A stretch of 64,000 nt of DNA from CBDCYN01 sp965224205 (GTDB taxonomy: Bacteria; Planctomycetota; Phycisphaerae; Phycisphaerales; Phycisphaeraceae): the NCBI GenBank assembly GCA_965224205.1, contig CBDCYN010000042.1, positions 27,046-91,045 on the forward strand. Direction: 5' to 3'. Shown one piece after another: positions 18,068 through 27,344 of the stretch. Below the pieces are notes generated by a model that was not told the DNA's origin, did not search any database, and saw only the letters and a program-made list of their open reading frames with translations. Position numbers and translations under genes: made by a program. The stretch's first letter is position 1; each line of letters starts with the position of its first letter.

Positions 18068-18978
18068 GTTGATCGAATGCTCTTGTGAACTTCGTGTCTC
18101 GGTCGTGGATTAGGTGTGTGGCTTCCGCATCATGGTCTTCTAGCCACATCACCGCGTTACGCCCCTGCTGTTGAACCCACGCGCCGTCGGGATGATACGT
18201 TGCCGATGATACCCAGACCTTGCGGCTTCCGACATGTAGAAACAGCATCAGATACGCCTGACGCTTGCCGATCGGTGTCCAGATTGTCTTGCAGAAAAAG
18301 TCGCACGCGACCAGCGTATTCATGTGCAGTTTGAGGAATCGGGCCCAGGGCCGATCGTCGCCTATCCTTGAGTAGGGCTTACCCGGTTCGGGATAGATCT
18401 CTGCTTCGCGCAGGATCCGTCGGACGCTTGTCTTGCCAACCTTACAGCGCAGCTTGAGCAGTTCACCGACGATCCGTCGGTATCCTCAACCCGAATTCTC
18501 CTTGGCGAATCGGACGATGGCCTCCCGGATATCCCTGCCAATGGTCCGGGGACGACCGACCCGGCCAACCTTATGCCCTTCCCGCTGCTGCTTCACCCAA
18601 CGTTGGTAGGTGCGGAATTGGACAACGCTGATCAGAGCTTTAACGTGGTGATTGAGTTCACGGCCGATGGTCAGAAGCCGGGATCGCTCCTCGGGCGACA
18701 GGATCAATCGCTGCTTTTTGATCCGGGATCGTAGGATGCTGTTCTCCTCCTTCAAGAACCGGATCTGGGCATCGCGGCGGGCTGAAAAGGAGTCGATCAG
18801 GAGATACAGCAACGCGTAGAGACGATGATTCATGGCGATTCAATACAGCCTGTAACTTCAACATTAGCAAGGTGCCGACAATATGGAACGCCCCTAGGGC
18901 AGCTCTGATGATAGCGTACAGTGATCGATGAATGGCTCAGTATCCGAAACGCTCCATGCGTTGTTGAATTTGTCGATT

Positions 18979-19086
18979 CCCTGTAGCTCGCTACAGGGTT
19001 TCTGCTGAGGGAAGAGTATGAGAAACCGTAGGTGTCTCATCGCTAATCAGGGATCCTTTTCCGATACCCCGCAGCTTGCTGCGGGG
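18979..19086. repeat. Pair of REP-like palindromes
   Basis: Two hairpins of the same design: CCCTGTAGC-TC-GCTACAGGG (18979-18998) and CCCCGCAGC-TT-GCTGCGGGG (19067-19086), each with a 9-bp stem and 2-nt loop. This resembles extragenic palindromes mobilised by REP-associated transposases; none is present here. They sit next to the 131-bp repeat. Confidence 0.6.
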
Positions 19087-19094
19087 AGGATCAT

Positions 19095-19225
19095 TGGATG
19101 GGCAATTCCCTGCTCGTTCCCTGTTAAGGGCTGTAGGGAATTGACAAGCGGGCCGTCGTAAGACGAAATCAATCAGACACTAACGTTGGGCAGCTTTCGA
19201 TCCTTTGCCCAATCATCCCTGTAAT
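19095..19225. repeat. 131-bp direct repeat, copy 2
   Basis: Second copy of 12236-12366, one mismatch (G/A near 19190). Here the sequence continues with further CCCTGTAA/CAGGGAATT words to about 19270, so this copy probably shows the uninterrupted context. The 18834-19462 interval holds this repeat, the REP-like hairpins and no gene. Confidence 0.8.
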
Positions 19226-19462
19226 CTGCAGAACATCCCTGTAAACAGCTCAAAAACAGGGAATTGCTACAGAGACTGATTGTCGTATCCCAGAGAATAC
19301 TCCGGTCTGCTGATACAGACGTACCCACGCCAATCGCTGCTTGATCTGATTGTCCATAGCCACCCAATCTAGTGAAAGGATGTCTATGAATCACACAAAG
19401 ACCCTCTTGAAGCTCTCGCCTTGTAGGCGAGGGCTGTTCACTTTCCTTGGGAAGATCGTCTC

Positions 19463-19633
19463 TCCGCCGCTACTTCCCCAAAGGCACCGACTTCGCCCAC
19501 CTCACCGACGCCCAGGTGGCACGCGTCGAGAAGATCATCAACAATACCCCCATGAAGGTCCTCGGATGGTGCACCCCCACCGAGACTCGGAAACAAGCCC
19601 TCTCCGGTGTTGCACTTCAACCCTGAGACCGCC
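19463..19633 (+). pseudogene. IS30-family transposase, 3' remnant
   Basis: The plus strand reads RRYFPKGTDFAHLTDAQVAR, then KIINNTPMKVLGWCTP and a stop, followed by the IS30 right end (GCACTTCAACCCTGAGACCG). It matches the 3' end of the IS30 copy at 21426-22514. The rest of the element is missing. It ends 17 bp before the CPA2 antiporter gene. Confidence 0.8.
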
Positions 19634-19649
19634 GAACCATATGGGATAG

Positions 19650-21392
19650 ATGCCCATGACAGATGCCCTACCGATCTTGGCTGCCTCGCCGCTGGGGGTG
19701 TGGAATGTCCTGTGGGATATTCTCGTCTTGCTTGCGATGGCTCTTGTGCTGGGAACCGTTGCTGAACGGCTGCACCAGAGCGTCATTGTGGGCTATCTAA
19801 TCGCTGGCGCCTTGGTTGGCCCAAATGTCCTGGGCTGGATTTCCACTCAACAAGAGCTGTTCCACATCGCTGAACTGGGCGTTGCGCTGCTGCTGTTCGC
19901 CATTGGCCTGGAGTTTTCGCCGAGACGTCTCTTGTCGCTGGGAACCGTCGTCTTGAAAGCCGGGCCGCTCCAGGTTTTGACCACGGCGGCAATCGGTTTC
20001 GCGGGTGCGGCGATTTTCGGCCTGCACGCCCGCGAATCACTCGTCGTTGGCATGATGGTTTCCGTCAGCAGCACGGCCTGTGTGCTGCGGTTGCTGGCCG
20101 ACCGGGCCGAACTCGACAGTGAACACGGGCGAATGGCGCTTGGTATCCTGCTGGTTCAGGATGCATCGGTGATCCCGATGATCCTGCTGGTGAGCGTGAT
20201 GGCAGCCGGAGGCACATGGGGGCCGATGATCGGTGAGCTGACACTAGCCCTGATTCTGACTGTCGTACTCATCGGTCTGTTCTACGTATTTTTCAATATC
20301 GTGGTGCCACGCCTGCTTCTACTGCCTGCCTGGCGTAAGAACCGTGACCTGCCTATCTTGCTTGCGGTGATCATGGCCACCGGATCGGCGTGGATGACCC
20401 ACGCCGTGGGCCTGAGTCCTGCCTTGGGGTCTTTCGCGGCCGGCGTTCTGCTGGCGGTATCGCCATTTGCCACACAGATCCGCGCCGACACGAGACCTCT
20501 GACAATCCTGATGGTCACCCTGTTCTTTGCGGCCATCGGGATGTTTGGCGATCCGGCTTGGCTCTTGGGTCACTGGACGATCGTTGCCGGAATCGTGCTA
20601 GCGATCGTCGTGGGAAAGGCTCTGATCGTCGTCCTGCTGGCACGCATCTTCGGCCGACCCTGGCGTTATGCCGTCGCGGCGGCGCTGTGTTTGGCGCAAG
20701 TGGGAGAGTTCTCTTTCGTTTTGGCCACCATCGCTCAAAGAACCATCGATGGTACGGCACTTATGGCGCCAGTGACTTTTCGCGTGATGGTGTCGGCGAC
20801 CATTGTGACCCTTTTGCTGACGCCCTACCTCGTTGCCGCCGCTCCCTGGGCCGGGGCTCGTTGTGAAGGGATGCTGCTTCGCCTGCGGGGGGCTGGGCGG
20901 TTACCGCCGGACCAGCGCGCCGCTACGGTCGCTCCCGAAGGGGCAGATAAGGCGCTTGGTCCCGCCTCCGATCTGATCATGATCATCGGTTTCGGTCCGG
21001 CCGGACAACGGGTTGCCGAAGGACTCGTGGATTCACACCAGCATGACATGGTGGTGATCGATCTGAACACCAAGAATATCGATATCGCAAGACGTTACGG
21101 CTTGATCGCCCACACTGGGGATGCCACGCAACGGGATATCCTAGAGGAAGCGGGCATCTACAGGGCACGTGTCATCGTGGTCACCGTGCCGGATCACGCC
21201 ATCACGCGCCACTTGATTGACTTGATCCGTGACCTGGCCCCGGACGCCTTTATTGTGGTTCGCTGCCGTTACCACATCCTGCGTTGGGAACTTTTACTTG
21301 CGGGCGCCCATGAAGTCGTTGATGAAGAGGACCAACTCGGTCGCTGCCTGGCCGCGCAGGTTCGTAAGCTTGTCCGTACCCCGACGGCATGA
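19650..21392 (+). CDS. CPA2-family monovalent cation:proton antiporter with RCK domain (KefB/YbaL-like)
   Basis: 580 aa. Residues about 18-400 form roughly a dozen membrane helices of the Na+/H+ exchanger fold, with family signatures VGYLIAGALVGPNVLGW, LLLFAIGLEFS and LLVQDASVIPMI. Residues about 438-575 form a TrkA-N/RCK nucleotide-binding domain (IMIIGFGPAGQRVAEGL, VVIDLNTKNI, HTGDATQRDILEEAGI). These inner-membrane proteins exchange K+ or Na+ for protons under nucleotide control. The start may be 19650 or ATG 19656. The gene is bracketed by an IS30 remnant and an IS30 copy in the same orientation, so it may have been acquired or reshuffled by IS30, and the upstream remnant may supply its promoter. 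Confidence 0.88.
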   Translation: MPMTDALPILAASPLGVWNVLWDILVLLAMALVLGTVAERLHQSVIVGYLIAGALVGPNVLGWISTQQELFHIAELGVALLLFAIGLEFSPRRLLSLGTVVLKAGPLQVLTTAAIGFAGAAIFGLHARESLVVGMMVSVSSTACVLRLLADRAELDSEHGRMALGILLVQDASVIPMILLVSVMAAGGTWGPMIGELTLALILTVVLIGLFYVFFNIVVPRLLLLPAWRKNRDLPILLAVIMATGSAWMTHAVGLSPALGSFAAGVLLAVSPFATQIRADTRPLTILMVTLFFAAIGMFGDPAWLLGHWTIVAGIVLAIVVGKALIVVLLARIFGRPWRYAVAAALCLAQVGEFSFVLATIAQRTIDGTALMAPVTFRVMVSATIVTLLLTPYLVAAAPWAGARCEGMLLRLRGAGRLPPDQRAATVAPEGADKALGPASDLIMIIGFGPAGQRVAEGLVDSHQHDMVVIDLNTKNIDIARRYGLIAHTGDATQRDILEEAGIYRARVIVVTVPDHAITRHLIDLIRDLAPDAFIVVRCRYHILRWELLLAGAHEVVDEEDQLGRCLAAQVRKLVRTPTA

Positions 21393-21425
21393 GGGATGGA
21401 TGGATGGCTAGCTTTTAGAATTACC

Positions 21426-22514
21426 GGGGGCGGTCTCAGGGTTGAAGTGCAACAGCAGAGGCCGTGAAAAGTAAGGCATCGGCGTTAAGTTTGGGGTGCA
21501 GAACCTCAACTTAAAGGAGCGCTGATGCCCTACAGTCAGCTTACCGCATCCTGCCGTGAAAAGATCGCCCGCCTTCGTCGCCAGGGCCTGGGCAACAACC
21601 AGATCGCCCGACAACTGGGCCGGCCGCCCTCGACCGTTAGCCGCGAGCTTCGTCGCAACGCCAAGGCCGACGGTCGCTACGAAGCCTGCCACGCTCAAAA
21701 CAAAACCCAAGCCCGCCGCCCATCAGCCACCCGATCCCGACGCAAACTCACACAGGGTCCACACCTGCGACGAAAAGTCGAGCACCGCCTCGGGAACCTC
21801 AAGCGTTCACCCGAACCCATCGCCCACGAGTTGGGTTCAATCAGTCACGAGACGATCTATCAACACGGCTACCGATCCACCCGCGAACACGGCTCGAAAC
21901 TCTGGCGATGCCTCGACAGCCCCCGCCGCCGCCGCAGGCCACGACGACGACGCGAAGTCGAAAAACGCGGCAGAATTCAGCACGCCACACCTCTGGCTCA
22001 ACGACCCCAAGAAGCCGACCTCCGCCAACGACCCGGCGTCTACGACCACCGGCAGCCGCCCCAAGGCCCACCCCCGCCTCACTCGTGACCTGCAACGACC
22101 GCACCACCCGTCATACCCGCCTGCGTCGCGTCGACGATCGCCAAAGCCCCACCGTCACCGATGCCATGGTCGCCATGATCAAGCCCGAACCTCGGTCCGA
22201 TCACCATAGCCTCACCGTCGACAACGGCAAGGAGTTCGCTATGCATTTGAACCTCACCGCCCAAACCGGCCTGCCCGTGTTCTTCTGCGACCCGCATTCC
22301 CCCCGGCAACACGCCGCCAACGAGCAACGCAACCGCCTCGTCCGCCGCTACTTCCCCAAGGGCACCGACTTCGCCAGGGTGACCGATGTCCAGGTGGCAC
22401 GCGTCGAGAAGATCATCAACAATATGCCCATGAAAGTCTTCGGCTGACGCACCCCCGTCGAGGCTCGGAGACAAGCCCTCTCCGGTGTTGCACTTCAACC
22501 CTGAGACCGCCCCC
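21426..22514 (+). mobile_element. IS30-family element, decayed
   Basis: 1089 bp, with matching 29-bp inverted ends (GGGGGCGGTCTCAGGGTTGA... at 21426-21454 and its complement at 22486-22514). The transposase inside is frameshifted. No clear target duplication; the right end abuts a methyltransferase fragment. Confidence 0.85.
21525..22498 (+). pseudogene. IS30-family transposase, frameshifted
   Basis: The first part (MPYSQLTASCREKIARLRRQ..., helix-turn-helix GLGNNQIARQLGRPPSTVSR) is good to about 21900, then several frame changes occur. The catalytic end is recovered in another frame (LTVDNGKEFAMH, FCDPHSPRQHAANEQRNRL), in which NE of ANEQRN holds the Glu. A TGA interrupts the tail where the 19.5-kb remnant has TGG (MKVFG-stop versus MKVLGW). 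Non-functional. Confidence 0.85.
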
Positions 22515-23031
22515 CGTTAACCCAGTTGTTCGCCGGTATCTTGCGGCCGCTACCGCAGGTCGTGGACGCTTTCCGACACGGGGGCGGTGTCCCGTTTCGT
22601 GAATACGGGCCAGAGGTGCGCCAGGGTATAGCCGCGATCAATCGAGCGACCTTCCTCCAGGTGTTGGGTAACGAATGGATCCCAGCCATGCCGTATGTCC
22701 ATGCCAAGCTGCGATCCAGTGAAACTTCGCGGGTAGCCGATTTCGGGTGCGGGTGCGGGTGGTCCGCCATCGGAATGGCCAAAACCTACCCCGATATCAT
22801 GGTGATCGGATATGACATCGACCCGGCATCCATTGATGAAGCCCGCCAACACGCCGCTGATTACGGGGTGTCGGATCGTGTCACGTTCCACTGCAAGGAT
22901 GTCAGCAAGCTAGAGGTGGAACACGGATACGACCTGATCCTCTGTTGTGAGACGATCCACGATATGGGTGATCCCGTCAGTTCGCTGCGTAATGCCAGAC
23001 GCTTGCTTGCTGATGACGGGGCGGTGCTGAT
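22515..23031 (+). pseudogene. Winged-helix methyltransferase, internal fragment
   Basis: Homologous to the complement of 9502-10018 in the gene at 9248-10372. Protein text is very close (FAGILRPLPQVVDAFRHGGG, VADFGCGCGWSAIGMAKTYP) with scattered substitutions, so it derives from a diverged paralogue rather than a recent copy. Both ends are missing: the 5' side is cut at the IS30 end and the 3' side stops after ADDGAVLI, where IS21-like sequence begins. Confidence 0.88.
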
Positions 23032-23413
23032 CGGAAGTTCTCCACAGCCCGTCCGTAGGCATGCTTCCGAGGGGGCAGAACCGGGTGTCGAACAGGTCGT
23101 GACACCGCAGGTGCTTGAACCGCTCGTTGAGCGTGCGGTCTTTGCCCGCTCCCACGTGGGTGACCGCCGACTTGAGGTTGTCGTAAGCGATCCGCTTGGG
23201 CACACCCCCGAAGTAGGCCAACGCACGCACGTGACCATCGAGGAACGCCTCCAACGTCGCCCGCTCATACGGCCACGTGAACGACGCCTTCGAGTGGCAC
23301 AGACGCATGCAGAACACCTGAACCTTGCGTTCGACCCCGTTGATCTTGGCTACCCCCTCGTGCCAGTCGACCTGAGCCTCTTCGCCCGGCTCGAACGCCA
23401 ACGGTTTGACACC
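23032..23413 (-). pseudogene. IS21-type IstA transposase fragment
   Basis: The minus strand reads PLAFEPGEEAQVDWHEGVAK, VQVFCMRLCHSKASF, GGVPKRIAYDNLKSAV and HDLFDTRFCPLG. This is the rve core of IS21 IstA (first Asp in QVDW, second in YDN). After CPLG a frame change is needed to recover KHAYGRAVENF, the usual GVEN-like Glu motif. Both ends are cut: by the methyltransferase fragment on one side and a membrane protein on the other. No IstB. Confidence 0.85.
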
Positions 23414-23962
23414 CGTCAACTCAGCGTTGAGCCACAACAAGACCAACGCCATCATGATCGCGTAAGACACACTGTTGATTCGCCATATAAGGGCAATAAT
23501 TTTTGATCGCGGCTGCTCCTTCCAGATCAAGGCAAAAATCCACCACTCCAGCCACACCGACGCCAAAAAGCTCGGGATCAGCAGCACCGCCAACGCCGCA
23601 GGGATCATCCAGTGTAGATGCGGCTCACTGGGCGGCAGCCACGCCGAACCCAACACAAACAACACCATGGTTTCGACCCAACTCAAATCCGCTTCAGCCG
23701 GCGTACGCCACAAATACCCTTGGGATTCATGCGCCGCCATCTCCATCGCGAACATCACCCCCCAAGCGATCGGGACGCCCACGGCCGTCGAAACGACATT
23801 CGCCAGGGCCACGCCGCCGTATGTTCGTGGGATCCCCACCGTCGGTGCCCACCAGCGCACCAGCAAGCTCTCGAGGATGACCACCGGCACGAGCGCTGCG
23901 ATCATCGCCGGCCAGTGCAAGACGATCATCGGCAGACCCATGTTGGCGAGAAACGGGTTCAT
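23414..23962 (-). CDS. Polytopic membrane protein of unknown function, probably 3'-truncated and fused to IstA
   Basis: From ATG 23962: MNPFLANMGLPMIVLHWPAM, then about six hydrophobic segments (18-37, 53-75, 102-112, 124-142, 145-155, 170-182 of the frame). I do not recognise the family. The frame does not stop but passes in frame, around 23410-23428 (LLWLNAELTG), into the IS21 IstA fragment and then into antisense methyltransferase DNA, ending at 22910. The native C-terminus is therefore lost or replaced. An expressed chimera of up to 350 aa is possible but unlikely to be selected. Confidence 0.5.
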
Positions 23963-24075
23963 TTCAATTGACCAAGACAAACTGTTATATAGGGCAAGGC
24001 TTGTCCTGTCTTCAAAATATCCTACTCCTTATCTCCTTCGTCATTGGGCTGCTCGTCGTAGGTTTGAAATGAGGT

Positions 24076-24101
24076 GTAGGTCCGGGCCCGCCCGGACCTA
24101 C
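24076..24101. repeat. GC-rich hairpin
   Basis: Perfect 12-bp stem GTAGGTCCGGGC/GCCCGGACCTAC with a 2-nt loop. A weaker stem (CTGGGGC...GCCCCAG) follows at about 24106-24131. It lies between the truncated membrane protein and the small gene at 24225. It has no T tail, so it is an extragenic palindrome more than a terminator. Confidence 0.5.
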
Positions 24102-24224
24102 GAAACTGGGGCACGCTCCGCTTAGCCCCAGCCACCCGTCCGGCTTTAGTCCACCCAACGCCATGCCGATCAGGAGAAGGGAGCGACAGAACTCTGTTGC
24201 AAAAGAAACCTGGGGACCATAAAC

Positions 24225-24479
24225 ATGACAATCGAGGAAGATCGGCTCGAACCACTTCACAACTACGTCGACCCCGATCAGAAGCCGCTATATCCCGAAT
24301 CCGAGGATGACGCTAAACGTCTTCAGGACATGGAACGCGTCGTAGATGAGGTTCGACAAGGGACGGCTGATAGAGCAGAGGTTGAATCGCTGGTGAAAGT
24401 TATAGATAAATACCCTAAGCACTTTCGGGGCATGCCTGCAGCCAGCAAACTTAGGCACTACCTTAAAAAGACCTTCTAA
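24225..24479 (+). CDS. Small hypothetical protein
   Basis: 84 aa, charged and helical: MTIEEDRLEPLHNYVDPDQK, then KRLQDMERVVDEVRQGTADR and a basic end (KLRHYLKKTF). No family recognised. It lies 15 bp before a second small gene (24495) that is split by IS630, and a GGAG sits between them, so the two formed an operon. The pairing of two small charged proteins could be an immunity/effector or a conserved cytosolic pair; the sequence does not decide. Confidence 0.6.
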   Translation: MTIEEDRLEPLHNYVDPDQKPLYPESEDDAKRLQDMERVVDEVRQGTADRAEVESLVKVIDKYPKHFRGMPAASKLRHYLKKTF

Positions 24480-24569
24480 TGGAGATATGTGATTATGAAC
24501 AACTGCAAGGTCAAACTCCAATTGAGCGGGCCTGAATACGAATATGGACGTACACTCAACAAGGATGTA

Positions 24570-25717
24570 TACCTCACGCGGCTAAGATTGTCCGATTGTT
24601 GAAGTGTTGGAAGTTGCGGGTGATGAGGGTTTGGACGTTGGGTTTGTCGTCGGTGGCCAGCTTGGCGATGCCGTCGTGGATGGCTTGCTGAAATCGATCG
24701 AACGTTTCGTAGTACCGGCCGTTGAGGCAGCGTTTCTTGAGCAGGCCCCAGATCCGTTCGATCAGGTTCAGGTGCGGCGAGTAGGACGGCAGGAACATCA
24801 ACTCGATGCCCAACCCCACGGCCCGATCTTGGACCAACCGGCAGCGTTGATACCGCGCGTTGTCCAGCACCAGGGTGATCGCTTGGCCGGGGTAACGCCC
24901 CGCGAGCGTCTCGAGTAATTCGCAGACCGTTTGGGCCGTGATGTACGTCGTGTTCGTGACGGTCACCAACTCTCGGGTCACGAAATCCAACGCCCCCAAC
25001 ACGTTCAGCCGGCGGCGGCCGGTGGGCGTGCGGATGAACAGCCTCACCACGCACCACACGTAGCACAGAAACGCGCCATGGACGAAGTGGCAGGCGTCTA
25101 CAAAAAAACCCTGCGATCACCCCGTTCGGCTTCGTCCAAAGCCGGATCGAGGGTCTGTTCAAGGAATTCACGCTGCTGTTGATGCTTGGCCTGATCAAGC
25201 TTGCCCGGCACACCCCCGAGCTTGCGACGACGCAGACCCAGCCGTTTCAAAAAAGCTCGCACTTGCGTCGGGCCGCGACGCAGACCGGTGAGTTGCGTGA
25301 TCTGATGGCTCGCCTCGTGGATCGTCGACGGCGGGTGTTGTTCCAAAGACGCCTTGACCTTCGGGCCGTGCGCGTTCAATTGACTGGGCTGACCCCGGTA
25401 GCCGTTTTGCCTCAACGCCTCGATCCCACCGTCGAGGTACGTATTCAAATAACGCTGCACCGTCCGGCTGCTGACCCCTGCCAAGGCCGCGATCTGCCGA
25501 TGTGCCAACCCATGGCTCTTGAGCCAAACCACCTGCAACTTCCGCCGCACCCGCGGATCTGGATCGCTAAAACGCCCCCGATCCAACGCCGCCACCGCAT
25601 CGTCCGTCAATGTGATCTGAAGCATCCATGCCTCCTGTGTCCAGTGACTTCGTAGTAAAATCAAACCGCTAACGTCAGCCTATTCTACCGATCAGACAAA
25701 CTCACCCGAGGAAGGTA
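24570..25717 (-). mobile_element. IS630-family element, type II, copy 1
   Basis: 1148 bp with ends TACCTCACGCGG and (minus strand) TACCTTCCTCGGG. TA target duplication (24568-24569, 25718-25719). Same length as copy 2 at 35642-36789. Confidence 0.93.
24574..25625 (-). CDS. IS630-family transposase (type II), two frames, copy 1
   Basis: ORF A from ATG 25625 (AGGAGG upstream) carries the helix-turn-helix (GLAHRQIAALAGVSSRTVQR) and ends at 25098. ORF B, in the -1 frame, ends at 24574 and carries VDACHFVHGAF (Asp), ITLVLDNARYQ (Asp) and LPSYSPHLNLIERIW (Glu). They meet at T TTT TTG on the minus strand (25101-25107), a canonical -1 slippery heptamer, so a full transposase is made by programmed frameshifting. 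Identical protein to copy 2. Confidence 0.9.
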
Positions 25718-25986
25718 TAACCGATTACCCACCTGAACGATTAGTCCCAGGGGAAGTGATTACATTTGGATCTGCGGGAACAGTCAAAGTGATAAAAGTC
25801 GGCTACGAATCCATGGGCGTCTCCGGACGAGTGCTATGGGCTCTGCTCGAAAGTGAAAATCGAATTGACGATGACAAATTGGCCGAGCTTAGGGAAGAAG
25901 GATGGAGACATGAGCCTTAAACCTCCCTACTACTTTTGGCTCAACTCTACCTCACGCCCGATCGCTTGACCTACTATACGGTTGAG

Positions 25987-26076
25987 TCACAGATAATCAG
26001 TTGCCCATTTGTCGATCGTCTCGACGGAATCCGGATCCCGCAGCTCCACGACCAGCAGCTCAATCGCACGCATCAT
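25987..26076 (-). pseudogene. Possible C-terminal remnant of an unknown gene
   Basis: Minus-strand frame MRAIELLVVELRDPDSVETI DKWATDYL-stop, cut upstream by IS481 copy 2. Codon use and acidic/helical character look real, but no partner half was found on the other side of the IS and no family is recognised. Confidence 0.3.
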
Positions 26077-26077
26077 C

Positions 26078-27344
26078 TGTATTAGTTAAGACTTCATCTG
26101 ACGCTTCCGTTAATCTTTGTTTCTCACAGAAGGAGACCGTCAGATGACCACCGACCAGAAGATCATTGCCAACAAAGTGGGGTTGCTCAAGCTGGCCCAG
26201 GCGCTGGGCAGCGTGTCGCAGGCGTGCAAGGTGATGGGGTATTCTCGAGACAGTTTCTACCGGTTCAAGCAGCTCTACGACCAGGGCGGGGAGTTGGCCC
26301 TTCAAGAGATCAGCCGCAAGAAGCCGATCCTGGCCAACCGCGTCGACCCCGAGATCGAGCAAGCCGTGGTCGCGTTCGCGATCGAGCAGCCCGCTTACGG
26401 GCAGGTGCGGGTGTCGAACGAACTCAAGAAGCAAGGCAAGCTCATCTCACCGGGCGGGGTGCGAAGCGTGTGGCTGCGGCATGATCTTGAGACGTTCAAG
26501 AAGCGACTCAAGGCACTCGAAGCCAAGATGGCTCAGGACCCCGACCACACCGTGCTGACCGAAGCCCAGGTCGTGGCGTTGGAAAAAGCCAAGCAAGACA
26601 AGCAGGCCCACGGTGAAATTGAAACCGAACACCCCGGCTACCTCGGGGCTCAAGACACGTATTACGTGGGCACGATCAAGGGCGTGGGCCGGATCTATCA
26701 GCAGACGTTTATCGATACGTATACGCGGGTGGCGCACGCAAAGCTCTATGATCGCAAGAACGCCCTCGTGGCCGCGGATCTGCTCAACGACCGGGTGATC
26801 CCGTGGTACGAACAGCACGACGTGGACCTGCTACGCATCCTCACCGACCGCGGCACGGAGTACTGCGGGAATCGTGAGCACCACGAATATCAGCTGTACC
26901 TGGCGATCGAGGACATCGATCACACCAAGACCAAAGCCCGAAGCCCGCAGACCAACGGGATCTGCGAACGGCTGCACAAGACGATGCAGGACGAGTTTTA
27001 TAGCATCGCGTTCCGCAAGAAGATCTACACGAGCCTCGAAGAACTCCAAGCCGACTTGGATGCGTGGCTGGTGACGTACAATGAACAGCGACCCCACAGC
27101 GGCCGCTACTGTTACGGCAAGACCCCGATGGCGACGTTCAAGGATTCGATCCCGTTAGCCCACGCCAAGCGGCTCGATGGCTCTTCTCTAGAAGGGGTTC
27201 GGGTGAGCGAAGCGAACGAGAGCCGAGCCGAGGATCTGGGCGTCACCCAAGGCGCGATCGAGGCGCGGACGAAAGACACTCGAAGCGGCAGTCTTGCTGT
27301 TGCCAGATAACTCTCGCGTGTCAGATGAAGTGGTGGCTAGTACA
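26078..27344 (+). mobile_element. IS481-family element, copy 2
   Basis: 1267 bp with the same ends as copy 1. Flanks CATCATC (26071-26077) and CATCAAC (27345-27351) agree at 6 of 7 positions, an imperfect target duplication. Downstream 27345-27542 holds no gene. Confidence 0.92.
26144..27310 (+). CDS. IS481-family transposase, copy 2
   Basis: 388 aa from MTTDQKIIANK, intact, identical to copy 1 except Gln for Arg in SVSQACKVMGY. Catalytic motifs as in copy 1 (LTDRGTEYCG, PQTNGICERLH). Confidence 0.92.
   Translation: MTTDQKIIANKVGLLKLAQALGSVSQACKVMGYSRDSFYRFKQLYDQGGELALQEISRKKPILANRVDPEIEQAVVAFAIEQPAYGQVRVSNELKKQGKLISPGGVRSVWLRHDLETFKKRLKALEAKMAQDPDHTVLTEAQVVALEKAKQDKQAHGEIETEHPGYLGAQDTYYVGTIKGVGRIYQQTFIDTYTRVAHAKLYDRKNALVAADLLNDRVIPWYEQHDVDLLRILTDRGTEYCGNREHHEYQLYLAIEDIDHTKTKARSPQTNGICERLHKTMQDEFYSIAFRKKIYTSLEELQADLDAWLVTYNEQRPHSGRYCYGKTPMATFKDSIPLAHAKRLDGSSLEGVRVSEANESRAEDLGVTQGAIEARTKDTRSGSLAVAR

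Larger units (their letters stand above)
16465..18833 (-). pseudogene. Integrase-core transposase broken by a nonsense codon and IS481
   Basis: The minus strand reads MNHRLYALLYLLIDSFSARR... from 18833. Helices and a basic region follow up to KENSG, then TGA at 18484-18486 where related proteins would have Trp (the next residues are GYRRIVGELLKL). The rve core continues (MNTLVACDFFCKTIW, HLIHDRDTKFTRAFDQ). At 18068 it is cut by IS481 and resumes at 16800 (LMETANIQIVKSPIQAPNAN, AEAWIASVRRECL, YNDHRPHQRMG) to a stop at 16465. Restored, it is a DDE transposase of about 370 aa. Two separate lesions show it was dying before or after the IS481 insertion. No terminal repeats identified. Confidence 0.85.
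24495..25920 (+). pseudogene. Small hypothetical gene split by IS630 (reconstructable)
   Basis: The 5' part reads MNNCKVKLQLSGPEYEYGRT LNKDV to the TA at 24568-24569. The 3' part resumes after the IS (TA at 25718-25719) as TDYPPERLVPGEVITFGSAG and ends WRHEP-stop at 25920. Removing the 1148-bp IS and one TA joins the two halves in frame and gives about 92 aa with a likely small beta domain (GEVITFGSAGTVKVIKVGYE). Family unknown. The in-frame join and lack of other lesions show a recent insertion. Confidence 0.8.
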
